Assembly: GCF_003953935.1 (NCBI RefSeq)
Contig: NZ_RXLQ01000003.1
Span: 547,203-587,955, forward strand
Length of the DNA stretch: 40,753 nt
Direction: 5' to 3'
Origin: Massilia atriviolacea
Lineage (GTDB): Bacteria; Pseudomonadota; Gammaproteobacteria; Burkholderiales; Burkholderiaceae_D
Shown: one piece after another, positions 9,878 through 17,708 of the stretch
How positions within the stretch are numbered: position 1 is the first letter of the stretch
Layout of the letters: every line of letters begins with the position of its first letter
The notes under the pieces: generated by a model
The model's input: the letters and a program-made list of their open reading frames with translations, nothing else
The model's database searches: none
Told to the model about the DNA's origin: nothing
Translations under genes and position numbers: made by a program

Positions 9878-10573
9878 TCAGGGAGGGGCCTGGCGCTGGC
9901 GCGCCGAGATGGCGTGCAGGCGCTTTTCCAGAAAAGCCAGTTCGCGCGGGTCGCCGACCTGGCCGCTGGCGAGCATGGCGCCGATCAGGGCCCTGGCGCT
10001 GTCGTCCTCGCCCATGTCGTCGAGGATCAACAGTTCCATCTGGCGCGCCCACGCCGGCAGCACGCCGCTGCCCGTGCGCGTGCGGATCGCGTGCGCATAC
10101 TGCCGCGCCAGCGCGGGATCGTGCAGGCGGTGGCGCGCCACCAGCGCCGCATGCGCCAGCCACGGCCAGCGCCGGTCGGGGTCGTCGCCAAAACGCCGGT
10201 ACACGAAATCGAGCATGATGCGGACGCGCGCCGGGTCGCTGCTGGCGGCGTACACCTGGCTGGCGGCCAGCAGCGGCGCCTGCCCGCGCGGGTCGAGGTC
10301 GACGATGCGCTCGAACCAGCTGCGCAAGGCCAGGTAATCGATGCTGTTGAGCGGCGTATTTGCGTCGTCCCGGCCCTGCGCGTGCAGCGTCATGCCCTTG
10401 GCCAGCGCCACCGGTTCGCCCAGGCTGGCCAGGCGCAGCACGGCCAGCGGCGGCGCCTGCGCCAGCCTGTCGGTTGCGCCATGCTGCGGCGCGCGCGCCC
10501 ACCGATAGCCCAGCTGCAGCGCCAGCGCGGCGGCCAGCAGCAGCATCGCGGGCAGCGGCACGCGGCTGGCCAT
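9878..10573 (-). CDS. Membrane-anchored TPR-like helical protein of the secretion operon
   Basis: 231 residues from the ATG at 10573, whose A overlaps the TGA of the permease gene (TGATG). The N terminus is a single hydrophobic segment (about 7-24, LPAMLLLAAALALQLGYRW), a signal anchor with the rest outside the cytoplasm. From about 75 it is a series of amphipathic helices with the spacing of tetratricopeptide-like repeats (DLDPRGQAPLLAASQVYA; DPALARQYAHAI; DDSARALIGAMLASGQ). I do not recognise a named family. Being coupled to the ABC permease it may be its periplasmic partner, linking the transporter to the pilin platform; that is an inference. The longer open frame upstream is a shadow of the permease gene. 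Confidence 0.75.
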   Translation of the reverse strand: MASRVPLPAMLLLAAALALQLGYRWARAPQHGATDRLAQAPPLAVLRLASLGEPVALAKGMTLHAQGRDDANTPLNSIDYLALRSWFERIVDLDPRGQAPLLAASQVYAASSDPARVRIMLDFVYRRFGDDPDRRWPWLAHAALVARHRLHDPALARQYAHAIRTRTGSGVLPAWARQMELLILDDMGEDDSARALIGAMLASGQVGDPRELAFLEKRLHAISARQRQAPP

Positions 10574-11310
10574 CACAGGTCCTTGCGGTAGAAATCGACC
10601 AGCGCGGCGGCGCCGAGCAAGCCGACGCAGATCGCGGTCTGCGCCAGCAGCGGCGCCAGCTGCGCGCCGCCGTACACCAGCCATTCGCTGCGCGTGAACT
10701 GGTCCAGATGCGGCAGCAGGGCCGCCAGCGCATCCATCGTCATGCGCGCGAATGGGGCGCCATCCTGCGCCAGCGCCTGCAGGCTGCCGATGGCGCGCGC
10801 CAGCACGTAGAACGCCAGCGTGGCCGCCAGGGCCGACGTCACCTGTCCGAACGTGAGCACGCACAGCAGGCTGAATGCGGCCACGATCCACAGCTCGCAC
10901 CACAGCGACAGCGCCCACGCGGCGCACCACGCGGCCGGCGCCAGCATCGAGGCCATGGCGCCGAACAGCAGCGCGGGCAGCAGCGCCACCAGGCCGGCGC
11001 CGGCCAGCTTGCCGAGGACGTAAGCGGCGCGCGGCATCGCCAGCGCCAGCAGCAGTTCCTGCCCCTTGTCGCCCGTCTCGCGCGCCACGCTGGCGGCCAC
11101 GAAGCTGGCCACCAGCAGCACGCAGCACAGGCGCAGCAGCGCCGCCAGCAGGGCCGCCTGCAGCGCGGCGCTTTCGGTCAGCGCCAGTTGCCCCAGAAAC
11201 CCGCCCAGCGCCAGCGCGCCGACCGCCAGCAGGCCCAGTACCCGGGCCAGGCGGTTGCGCAGCGCTTCGAGCAGGGTATAGGCGGCGATGGTGGCGATGT
11301 GTCCGGGCAT
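10573..11310 (-). CDS. ABC-2 type transporter permease of the secretion operon
   Basis: 245 residues from the ATG at 11310 (MPGHIATIAAYTLLEALRN); an upstream start in the same frame is unlikely because the extra residues are charged and Gly/Pro-rich. Six hydrophobic helices are visible at about 22-43, 50-75, 95-118, 128-150, 152-175 and 215-238. The cytosolic ETGDKGQELLLALAMPRAAY segment after TM2 resembles the coupling region of NosY/GldF-type ABC-2 permeases. It lacks its own nucleotide-binding domain. The matching ATPase is the first gene of the same operon, over 10 kb upstream, so ten machine genes lie between the two halves of one transporter. Myxococcus PilGHI is a precedent for an ABC transporter needed for type IV pilus assembly. 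Confidence 0.85.
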   Translation of the reverse strand: MPGHIATIAAYTLLEALRNRLARVLGLLAVGALALGGFLGQLALTESAALQAALLAALLRLCCVLLVASFVAASVARETGDKGQELLLALAMPRAAYVLGKLAGAGLVALLPALLFGAMASMLAPAAWCAAWALSLWCELWIVAAFSLLCVLTFGQVTSALAATLAFYVLARAIGSLQALAQDGAPFARMTMDALAALLPHLDQFTRSEWLVYGGAQLAPLLAQTAICVGLLGAAALVDFYRKDL

Positions 11311-11417
11311 GGCCTGGGGTCCTGAGTCAGAAATTGGTTGAATAACTATGACGACAATCGCACCGATACTGCGTCCCACATGCTCGCCAGGCCCCGGCCC
11401 CTCTGCGCTTCGCTCCC

Positions 11418-11472
11418 TGTCCCGGCACGATTTCGCCACATCGAATCATCAAGCAATTTCCGACCCGGGACA
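11418..11472 (-). other. Inverted repeat in the gap between the pseudopilin and permease genes
   Basis: TGTCCCGG (11418-11425) and CCGGGACA (11465-11472) can pair across 39 bases, directly after the stop of the pseudopilin gene on the minus strand. This 162-base gap (11311-11472) is the largest inside the operon. The hairpin may protect or end part of the transcript, but the stem is short and has no T tract. Confidence 0.35.
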
Positions 11473-12180
11473 CTAGCGCGGCAACGTTCCGGCGGCAACC
11501 ATGCGGTTGAACAGCACATTCGGCGACAGCCAGGTCACCAGGTCGTCGTATTCGCCGCCCGGCACGCTGGCGCTGTCGCTCGGCGTGCGCGCCACGAAGG
11601 CGATCCCGGTGCTGCCGGCGTTGGTGCGCTCGTCGATGTTGGTGATGCTGGTGTCGGGCGTGCGGATGCCGGTGTCGCCATAGCCGCCGGCGCCGTTCTT
11701 CCCGTGCGAGACGATCACCGCCGGAATATCGTTGACGGCGCTGGCCGCCACCAGGTTGCCGCGCGCATCGCGCGTGCCGATGGTGATGTCGCGCGGGCTT
11801 TGCAGGGTGAACATGGCCTGGCTGTTGCTGAAGGCCGGCGCGACGCTGTAGCGGAAGGCGCGCCCCCAGCTATCGAGCTTGGGCAGGCCGAGCGTGGCCC
11901 ACGGCAGCACGCCCTGGCGCTTGCCGTCGCGGCAGCCGCCGCCGCTGCGGTCTTCCAGGCCGTTGGTGGGCGAGACGGCGGGGCAGGGCAGGTAGCCGTT
12001 GCGCAGCGCGAATCCCATCAGCGCTTCGCGCGCTTCCTCCATGGTCTTCCGGGTATCGCTGATCTTGCGCTGCTCCAGTTGCACCGCCAGCGGCGTGAGC
12101 AAGCCGCCGATCATCAGGCCGGCGATGACCAGCACCACGGCCATTTCGACCAGGCTGAATCCTTCCTGCGCGCGCTTCAT
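11473..12180 (-). CDS. Prepilin / pseudopilin of the minus-strand machine
   Basis: 235 residues. The prepilin leader MKRAQEG is followed by FSLVEMAVVLVIAGLMIGG, with F+1 and E+5 in place, so it should be processed and N-methylated by a prepilin peptidase. After the helix it continues with a long globular domain: LRNGYLPCPA, DRSGGGCRDGKRQG and VLPWATLGLP, with two Cys that could form a disulfide, then DSWGRAFRY. This pattern is seen in larger type II secretion-like prepilins. Its ATG overlaps the TGA of the MshK-like gene (ATGA, 12177-12180). Together with the 183-residue prepilin it would form the filament of this machine. Confidence 0.87.
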   Translation of the reverse strand: MKRAQEGFSLVEMAVVLVIAGLMIGGLLTPLAVQLEQRKISDTRKTMEEAREALMGFALRNGYLPCPAVSPTNGLEDRSGGGCRDGKRQGVLPWATLGLPKLDSWGRAFRYSVAPAFSNSQAMFTLQSPRDITIGTRDARGNLVAASAVNDIPAVIVSHGKNGAGGYGDTGIRTPDTSITNIDERTNAGSTGIAFVARTPSDSASVPGGEYDDLVTWLSPNVLFNRMVAAGTLPR

Positions 12181-12566
12181 GGCCGACCCTCGTCCACGTC
12201 GGTGACGGTGCCGGCGTTGGCGTCGACAGTCTGCCCGGGCTTGACGGAGACGGTCCGCCCCGACGGCAGCGTGACTGTCACGCGCGGCGCCTGCGCCGGT
12301 CCGCTGAAGCGCTTGCGCGCGCCGTCCTGCGCTTCCTTGTTGATCCAGACGGTGGCTTTGCCGCTGCTGCGCCGCACGAAGCCGTCGACCGTGACCGGCT
12401 GCGGTTCGGGGGGCGCTGCGGCTGCCGGCGGCGCCGGCGGTGCCACCAGCCCGCGCGCGATGTCGAGCTGCTCCCGTTCGGCCGGGGTGGTGAACAGGCG
12501 CCCGATCTGGGCGTGGGCGGCCGTGGCTGCGCCGAGCAGCAGGCAGGCGGCGATGGCCGATTTCAT
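12177..12566 (-). CDS. MshK/PilP-like periplasmic protein
   Basis: 129 residues from the ATG at 12566, which overlaps the TGA of the PilO-like gene (ATGA). A Sec signal peptide is visible (MKSAIAACLLLGAATAAHA, cleavage before Q20). A Pro/Ala-rich linker (about 42-58) precedes a small beta-rich domain (VTVDGFVRRSSGKATVWINK ... VTVTLPSGRTVSVKPGQTV). That last piece resembles the MshK and PilP/GspC homology regions that touch the secretin. In this position it would connect the inner-membrane platform to the MshL-like secretin. The plus-strand locus has an equivalent small gene at the same place, between the PilO-like and secretin functions. Confidence 0.7.
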   Translation of the reverse strand: MKSAIAACLLLGAATAAHAQIGRLFTTPAEREQLDIARGLVAPPAPPAAAAPPEPQPVTVDGFVRRSSGKATVWINKEAQDGARKRFSGPAQAPRVTVTLPSGRTVSVKPGQTVDANAGTVTDVDEGRP

Positions 12567-13222
12567 GGCGCTCCTTTCGCCGGCGCGGCGTTGCCGAGCG
12601 TGAGGAACAGCAGCGTGCAGTTGGCCGTCAGGCGCGCCACGCCGATCGATTCGGCCGGTGCGTCGGTGCGTTTCATGTTGCAGTCCTGGACCGTAAAGCG
12701 CCCGGCGCCACGCAGGTCGTCGATGAAGTGGAACAGGTCCAGTTCGTGCACCAGCCCCAGTTCGATCCGCATGCGGCTGCCGCGCAGCTGGTAGTCGCCC
12801 AGCGCCATCGGGGCCGCGAAGACCAGCGCCTGCTGCGGTTCGATGTCGTAACTGGCCGAGACCAGCCGGCGCGTGCCCTGGATCGACTTGATCGCTTCGA
12901 TCCAGGCCAGCCGGTTTTCGTCGCCGATCAGGCCGCCCGCCTGCAATTCCACGAAGCGCGGCTGGTAGATGGCGATGTCCTGCTTTTCCGATTCGACGTT
13001 CTGGTAGCGGCCGGCCGCCGCGCCGCGCACCTGGGCCGCCTGCGCCAGCGCGGCCGCCTGCTGCGCGCCATGCCACGATGCGGCGCCGGCCAGCAGCGCG
13101 CTCACCAGCAGCACGCCGGCGCACAGCCTGGCCGGGGCGGCGACCAGGGCCAGTTCGTCGCGCCAGGTAGGGGCGCTGGTGTCGGCCTGCCTGCCGCGCA
13201 GGGAGTTCGGTTTGGCCATCAT
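12563..13222 (-). CDS. PilO/MshJ-like bitopic inner-membrane protein
   Basis: About 219 residues from the ATG at 13222, which overlaps the stop of the PilM-PilN fusion gene (ATGA); the next codon is also ATG, so the start is uncertain by one residue. A short cytosolic N terminus, one membrane helix (about 31-50) and a helical stretch (QAAALAQAAQVRGAAAGRYQ) precede a ferredoxin-like periplasmic domain. That domain contains ELDLFHFIDDLRGAGRFTVQDCNMKRTD, a segment type shared by PilO/GspM-like proteins. It should pair with the PilN part of its neighbour to form the alignment complex. Sequence similarity to plus-strand MshJ is low. Confidence 0.7.
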   Translation of the reverse strand: MMAKPNSLRGRQADTSAPTWRDELALVAAPARLCAGVLLVSALLAGAASWHGAQQAAALAQAAQVRGAAAGRYQNVESEKQDIAIYQPRFVELQAGGLIGDENRLAWIEAIKSIQGTRRLVSASYDIEPQQALVFAAPMALGDYQLRGSRMRIELGLVHELDLFHFIDDLRGAGRFTVQDCNMKRTDAPAESIGVARLTANCTLLFLTLGNAAPAKGAP

Positions 13223-14787
13223 GGTGTCCATGTCACGTTGATGGCGAAGCGCGGTTTCACGGACGCGGCGTCGCCGCTGTCGGTCTTGCCGCTCAGTTTG
13301 ACGCTCTGGCGCACGTCGACCGGCGCTTCGACGATGTGCACCGCCACCCCGCGATTGGCGGCCATGTCGCGCGCGAACTGGTTCACGCTGTCGACGATGG
13401 CGCGGTAATCGGACGGCCCGAATTCGACTTCGCCGTCGATCCGCAGCACCTGCGCCGGCGCGCCCGGCAACCCGGCCACGCTGGCGGGGATCGGTTCGGC
13501 GGCGCCATCGCCGGCGCCCGGCGTCAGTGCCCCGGCATCCATCCCCGGCTGCGCCTGCGCCGGCTGCCGCACCCGCCAGTCCAGCGCCAGCAGGCGGATC
13601 GCGGGTGCGCGCTCGAGCGAGCGGCTCACCAGGGCCATCAGCGGCGCCGGGGCGGGCGCGCTGGCGGCGAGCAGGCCGTCGAGCCGCACCGCGGCCTTCA
13701 TGTTGGCGCTGCGCGCTGCCGTCGGCGGCAGGGTCGCCATGATGGCGCGGTAGCGCGCGTCCAACTGCGCGCCCTCGGCCAGCAGGCGCGTTGCCTCCTG
13801 GCCGTCGCGCACGCCGCTCCATACGCTGCCCAGGAGCCAGAGCGCGCCGGTCAGCGCGATCGCGGCGCTGGCGCAGTTCAGGGCCAGGCGCGCGCGCCAG
13901 ATCCGGTAAAAGCGGCCGGCCGCGCCGGGCGGGTACTGGCTGGCCGGCGCGTCCCGTCCCAGCAGGCCGAGCAGCAGCTGTTCGGCGCTGGGTTGGTCGG
14001 CGGCCAGCTTGAGGCGCGCGCAGGCGCTGTCGATGTCGATGAAGTGAAAGGCCAGTTCCGGGTCGTCTTCGCAGCGCCGTTCCAGCGCCGCCACACGCTC
14101 GGCTGGCGCGAGCACCACCACATGCAGCGTCTCGCCCCGTTCCAGCAGGCGGGTGCTGGTCAGGAACTGGCGCATCTTGGCCGTTTCGAGCGCGCTGGCG
14201 TCGACCGGGTCGTCGTGCGCGGCCAGCACCGTCAGGCGGCTGAACTTGAGGTAGGGCCCCTGGAAGTAGCTCTGGCGCAGGCCGCCGCCTTCTTCGGCGA
14301 TCAGCAGCAGGTGGTCCTGGGCGATGCCCATGCGCCGCACCAGCTGGGCCGACAGGTGGGCCGCCGAATACAGGCCGGCCAGCGGCACCTGGCGCTGCTC
14401 CATGACGGCCACCCACGGCTGCACCATGGCGGGATTGGTCAGGGCCGAGAACAGGACGTGGTCGTCGCGCCGGCCTTCGCTGTCGCGGTCCTGGATGTCG
14501 GCGTGGCGCAAGGGGGTGTCGCGGTAGGCGTGCGAGAGACGCCGTTCGACCAGGCTGCGCCCCGCGCTTCCGCGCACGTGCGGCAGCAGGCAGCGCGCAA
14601 AGTCTTCTTCGACCAGGTCGGCCACCAGGTAGGCGCGCGCGTCGGCCGCGCCCTCGAGATGACGCGCGAAGGCGTCCATGCCGTCGCGGTCGGCGCTAAA
14701 GCAGGGGCCGGGCGTGAGGACGCCGGCGCGCCAGTCGAAGGCGCACAGCCGGTCGTTCGTCACATAGAATAAGTGTTTAGGCAGCAC
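13219..14787 (-). CDS. GspL-like fusion of a PilM/MshI actin-fold domain and a PilN domain
   Basis: 522 residues. The GTG at 14787 is chosen because GAGGA lies just before it (14793-14798 on the minus strand, overlapping the stop of the platform gene); the longer frame begins inside that gene. Residues 1-290 look like the cytosolic actin-like domain of PilM/MshI (LLLIAEEGGGLRQSYFQGPY, LHVVVLAPAERV, FHFIDID). A single membrane helix follows at about 301-323, then a coiled region (about 328-350) and a periplasmic PilN-like domain (APLMALVSRSLERAPAIRLLAL ... VLRIDGEVEF). This is the architecture of T2SS GspL, whereas the plus-strand MSHA locus keeps the two parts as separate genes. Its role is to tie the GspE-type ATPase to the PilO-like partner. 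Confidence 0.78.
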   Translation of the reverse strand: MLPKHLFYVTNDRLCAFDWRAGVLTPGPCFSADRDGMDAFARHLEGAADARAYLVADLVEEDFARCLLPHVRGSAGRSLVERRLSHAYRDTPLRHADIQDRDSEGRRDDHVLFSALTNPAMVQPWVAVMEQRQVPLAGLYSAAHLSAQLVRRMGIAQDHLLLIAEEGGGLRQSYFQGPYLKFSRLTVLAAHDDPVDASALETAKMRQFLTSTRLLERGETLHVVVLAPAERVAALERRCEDDPELAFHFIDIDSACARLKLAADQPSAEQLLLGLLGRDAPASQYPPGAAGRFYRIWRARLALNCASAAIALTGALWLLGSVWSGVRDGQEATRLLAEGAQLDARYRAIMATLPPTAARSANMKAAVRLDGLLAASAPAPAPLMALVSRSLERAPAIRLLALDWRVRQPAQAQPGMDAGALTPGAGDGAAEPIPASVAGLPGAPAQVLRIDGEVEFGPSDYRAIVDSVNQFARDMAANRGVAVHIVEAPVDVRQSVKLSGKTDSGDAASVKPRFAINVTWTP

Positions 14788-14795
14788 AGCCGTCC

Positions 14796-16001
14796 TCAGG
14801 TTTTCAACTGGCTCATGGTGTCGTAGATCGGCCCGAGCACGGACAGCATGATCCATCCGAGCAGCAGGCCGAGCGTGACCGTCATGGCCGGTTCGATCAG
14901 CGATTGCACGCGCTCGATCATTTCCTTCACTTCGCGATTATAGAAGTAGCTGACGTTGCGCAGGGCGCTGTCGAGCGAGCCGGTGGATTCGCCCACGCGC
15001 AGCATGCGCAGCACCAGCGGCGGGAAGATGCCGCTGTTCTGGAACGCCAGCGTGACGCTCTGGCCGTCGGAGATCAGTTGCGCGGCGCGCTGCAGGCCGG
15101 CCGCCACCACGCGGTTGGCGACAATGCCTTCGGACAGGCGGATGCATTCGAGGATGGTGATGCCGGAGCCGTACATCAGCCCGAAAAAGGTGGCGAAGCG
15201 CGCCAGGATGATCTTGTGCAGCACGGGGCCGATCAGCGGCAGCCGCAGTGTCAGGCCGTCGGCCAGCATGCGCGCGCTGTCGCTGCGGCGCAGCCATGCG
15301 CGCCCGCCGAACCAGGCCAGCAGCGGCAGCGCCAGGATCAGGTACCAGTAGTGGATGAACAGATTCGACACCGCGATCAGCGCCCTGGTGTGGAACGGCA
15401 GTTCGCCGCCCATGTTCTTGATGAAGGAGGTCAGCTGCGGCACCAGCACGATCATCAGGAAGAAGGTCACGGCCAGCACCACCACGGCCACCACGATCGG
15501 GTAGGTGACGATTTTTTTGGTCTGGGCGGCCAGTTCGTCCTGCCATTTCAGGCTGTCGGACAGGTTGCGGAATACCTCGGCCAGCTTGCCGCTCGATTCG
15601 CCGGCGGTAATCAGGCTCGTGAACGTGTTGTCGAACACTTCGTCGTGGTGGCGCAGCGCCTCCGACAGGGTCAGGCCGCCCTCGATGCTCTCGATCAGGT
15701 CGGTGACGATTTCGCGAAAGCGCGGGTGGTCGGTGGAGTCGCGCAGGTCGCCCAGGCCTTCGAGGATCGGCACGCCGGCGGCGGTCAACTGCTCCATGTG
15801 GAAGCAGAAGTTGATCAGATCGGCGCGCCTGACCACGCGCTTGCCGAAGGCGACCGCCTTCTGGCCGGCCACCCGGAAGTCGATCAGGTCGAGCTCCATG
15901 CGGCGCAGGCGCAGTTCCAGGTCGGCGCTGTTGGTCGCGTCCATGGCGCCGGGGACCAGCTGGCCGGCCGGGTCCATCGCACGGTAGGCGTACAGCGGCA
16001 T
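14796..16001 (-). CDS. GspF/PilC/MshG-type inner-membrane platform protein
   Basis: 401 residues from the ATG at 16001, one base into the TGA of the ATPase gene (TGATG). It starts with the family opening MPLYAYRAMDPAGQ and has the two repeated T2SSF domains, each with the conserved G-x-x-L-x-x-A-L pattern (EGGLTLSEALRHH near 107-119; SDGQSVTLAFQNSG near 310-323) and GESSGKL / GESTGSL. Membrane helices are at about 168-190, 213-235 and 370-395. It is the rotor-like core over the assembly ATPase. It is the paralogue of MshG on the plus strand. Confidence 0.93.
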   Translation of the reverse strand: MPLYAYRAMDPAGQLVPGAMDATNSADLELRLRRMELDLIDFRVAGQKAVAFGKRVVRRADLINFCFHMEQLTAAGVPILEGLGDLRDSTDHPRFREIVTDLIESIEGGLTLSEALRHHDEVFDNTFTSLITAGESSGKLAEVFRNLSDSLKWQDELAAQTKKIVTYPIVVAVVVLAVTFFLMIVLVPQLTSFIKNMGGELPFHTRALIAVSNLFIHYWYLILALPLLAWFGGRAWLRRSDSARMLADGLTLRLPLIGPVLHKIILARFATFFGLMYGSGITILECIRLSEGIVANRVVAAGLQRAAQLISDGQSVTLAFQNSGIFPPLVLRMLRVGESTGSLDSALRNVSYFYNREVKEMIERVQSLIEPAMTVTLGLLLGWIMLSVLGPIYDTMSQLKT

Positions 16002-17704
16002 CAGGCCAGCCTGTCGGTCAGGTCGACCACGCGCGCCACTTCGTCGAGCGAGGTGGTCCCTTCCAGCACGCGCCGCATGCCGTCGTCCACCAGCGAGCGG
16101 AACCCGGCGGCGCGCGCGGTCTCTTTCAGTTCGCGCAGCGAGGCGCGGCGGGCGATGGCTTCGTCGATGTCGGCGTTCACCTTGAGCAGTTCCATGATCG
16201 CCATGCGGCCCTTGTAGCCCTGGTGGCCGCAGGCTTCGCAGCCGGCCGCGTGGCAGATGGTGGCCGGCGGATCGTCCCCCTTCAGTCCGAGCAGGCGCCG
16301 TTCCATGGCGTCGGCCACCGACCCGGTCTTGCAGGTCGGGCACAGGCGCCGCACCAGGCGCTGGGCGATGATGCCGATGATGTTCCCGGCCATGATGTCG
16401 GGCAGGATGCCGATGTCGAGCAGGCGCGAGACCGAGCCGATGGCCGAATTGGTGTGCAGGGTCGAATACACCTGGTGCCCGGTCATGGCGGCCGAAAACG
16501 CCATCTCGGCGGTCTCCCTGTCGCGCACTTCGCCCACCAGGATGATGTCCGGATCCTGGCGCATCATCGAGCGGATGCCGTCGGCAAAGCCCATCTTGGC
16601 CGATTCGTTGATCGAGGTCTGGCGGATCATGTTCATCGGGTACTCGACCGGGTCTTCCAGCGTCATGATGTTGACGCTCTCGGTGTTGATGTGGTTCAGG
16701 ATCGAGTACAGGGTGGTGGTCTTGCCGCTGCCGGTCGGCCCGGTCACCAGGATCACGCCGTGCGGGCGCGCGATCATCAGCTTCAGTAGATGCAGCTCGT
16801 CTGCGCCCAGTCCCAGGCCGTCCAGCGGCACCAGGCCTTTCTGGCGGTCGAGCACGCGCAGCACGAAGTTCTCGCCGTGGGTGGTCGGCTGGGCCGAGGC
16901 GCGGAAGTCGATCTGGCGCCCCGAGAACTTGATCGAGATGCGCCCGTCCTGCGGCGCGCGCGATTCGGCGATGTTCATATTGCTCATCACCTTCAGGCGC
17001 ACCGCCATCGCCGGCCAGTACGATTTGTGCAGGCTGCGGATCTGGCGCAGGATGCCGTCGATGCGGTAGCGGATGCGCAGGAAACTCTGTTCCGGCTCGA
17101 AGTGGATATCGGAGGCGCCGTTCTGCACCGCGTCGGCCAGCAACGCGTCCATCAGGCGCACCATCGGCTGGCTGTATTCGTCGGTGGTGGCGGCCATGGC
17201 GGCGTAATTGACTTCGCCGGTTTCGATCTCCAGCAGGATGCCGTCGATGGACAGCTCGAAGCCGTAGTACTGGTCGATGGCGCGCGCGATGTCCGATTCG
17301 TTGACCAGCATGGCCTCGATCGTGATGCCCTTGACCAGCATGGCGCTGATCTGGTCCAGGGCGACGATGTTGCTGGTGTCGGCCATGGCCAGGATCAGGT
17401 TGTCGGTATCGCGCTCGTACACGATGGGGAAGACGCGGTAGCGTTTGGCGACGTCTTTCGGGATCAGTTTGAGGGCGATGGCGTCGACCACCAGGCTGGT
17501 CAGGTCGGCGCTTTGCTGGTTCAGGTTTTCCGACAGCGCTTCGCGCACCGTCGCCTCGGTCACGAAGCCGAGCGTGATGAGCAGTTTGCCGAGCGGCTCA
17601 TTGCTGCGCTTTTGCTCGATCAGGGCGATGCGCAGCTGGTCTTCGCTGATGACCCCTTTCTGGATCAGCAGTTTACCGAGGGGGAATTTCGCCGGTTCGC
17701 TCAT
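16001..17704 (-). CDS. GspE/MshE-type assembly ATPase with altered MshEN motifs
   Basis: 567 residues. Walker A is GPTGSGKTTT, the Asp box and Walker B (DPDIILVGEVRDRETAE) and the His box (TGHQVYSTLHTN) are intact, and a tetracysteine zinc site is present (CPTC ... CEACG). The N terminus has two 24-residue MshEN repeats separated by five residues (KRSNE), as in c-di-GMP-binding MshE. However, each begins PLG where the motif has RLG, and the second ends in Asn rather than Gln. Nucleotide sensing may therefore be lost. It starts four bases after the stop of the TPR gene and powers filament assembly. The plus-strand MshE is its paralogue and, by coincidence, has the same length. Confidence 0.95.
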   Translation of the reverse strand: MSEPAKFPLGKLLIQKGVISEDQLRIALIEQKRSNEPLGKLLITLGFVTEATVREALSENLNQQSADLTSLVVDAIALKLIPKDVAKRYRVFPIVYERDTDNLILAMADTSNIVALDQISAMLVKGITIEAMLVNESDIARAIDQYYGFELSIDGILLEIETGEVNYAAMAATTDEYSQPMVRLMDALLADAVQNGASDIHFEPEQSFLRIRYRIDGILRQIRSLHKSYWPAMAVRLKVMSNMNIAESRAPQDGRISIKFSGRQIDFRASAQPTTHGENFVLRVLDRQKGLVPLDGLGLGADELHLLKLMIARPHGVILVTGPTGSGKTTTLYSILNHINTESVNIMTLEDPVEYPMNMIRQTSINESAKMGFADGIRSMMRQDPDIILVGEVRDRETAEMAFSAAMTGHQVYSTLHTNSAIGSVSRLLDIGILPDIMAGNIIGIIAQRLVRRLCPTCKTGSVADAMERRLLGLKGDDPPATICHAAGCEACGHQGYKGRMAIMELLKVNADIDEAIARRASLRELKETARAAGFRSLVDDGMRRVLEGTTSLDEVARVVDLTDRLA

Positions 17705-17708
17705 GCGG

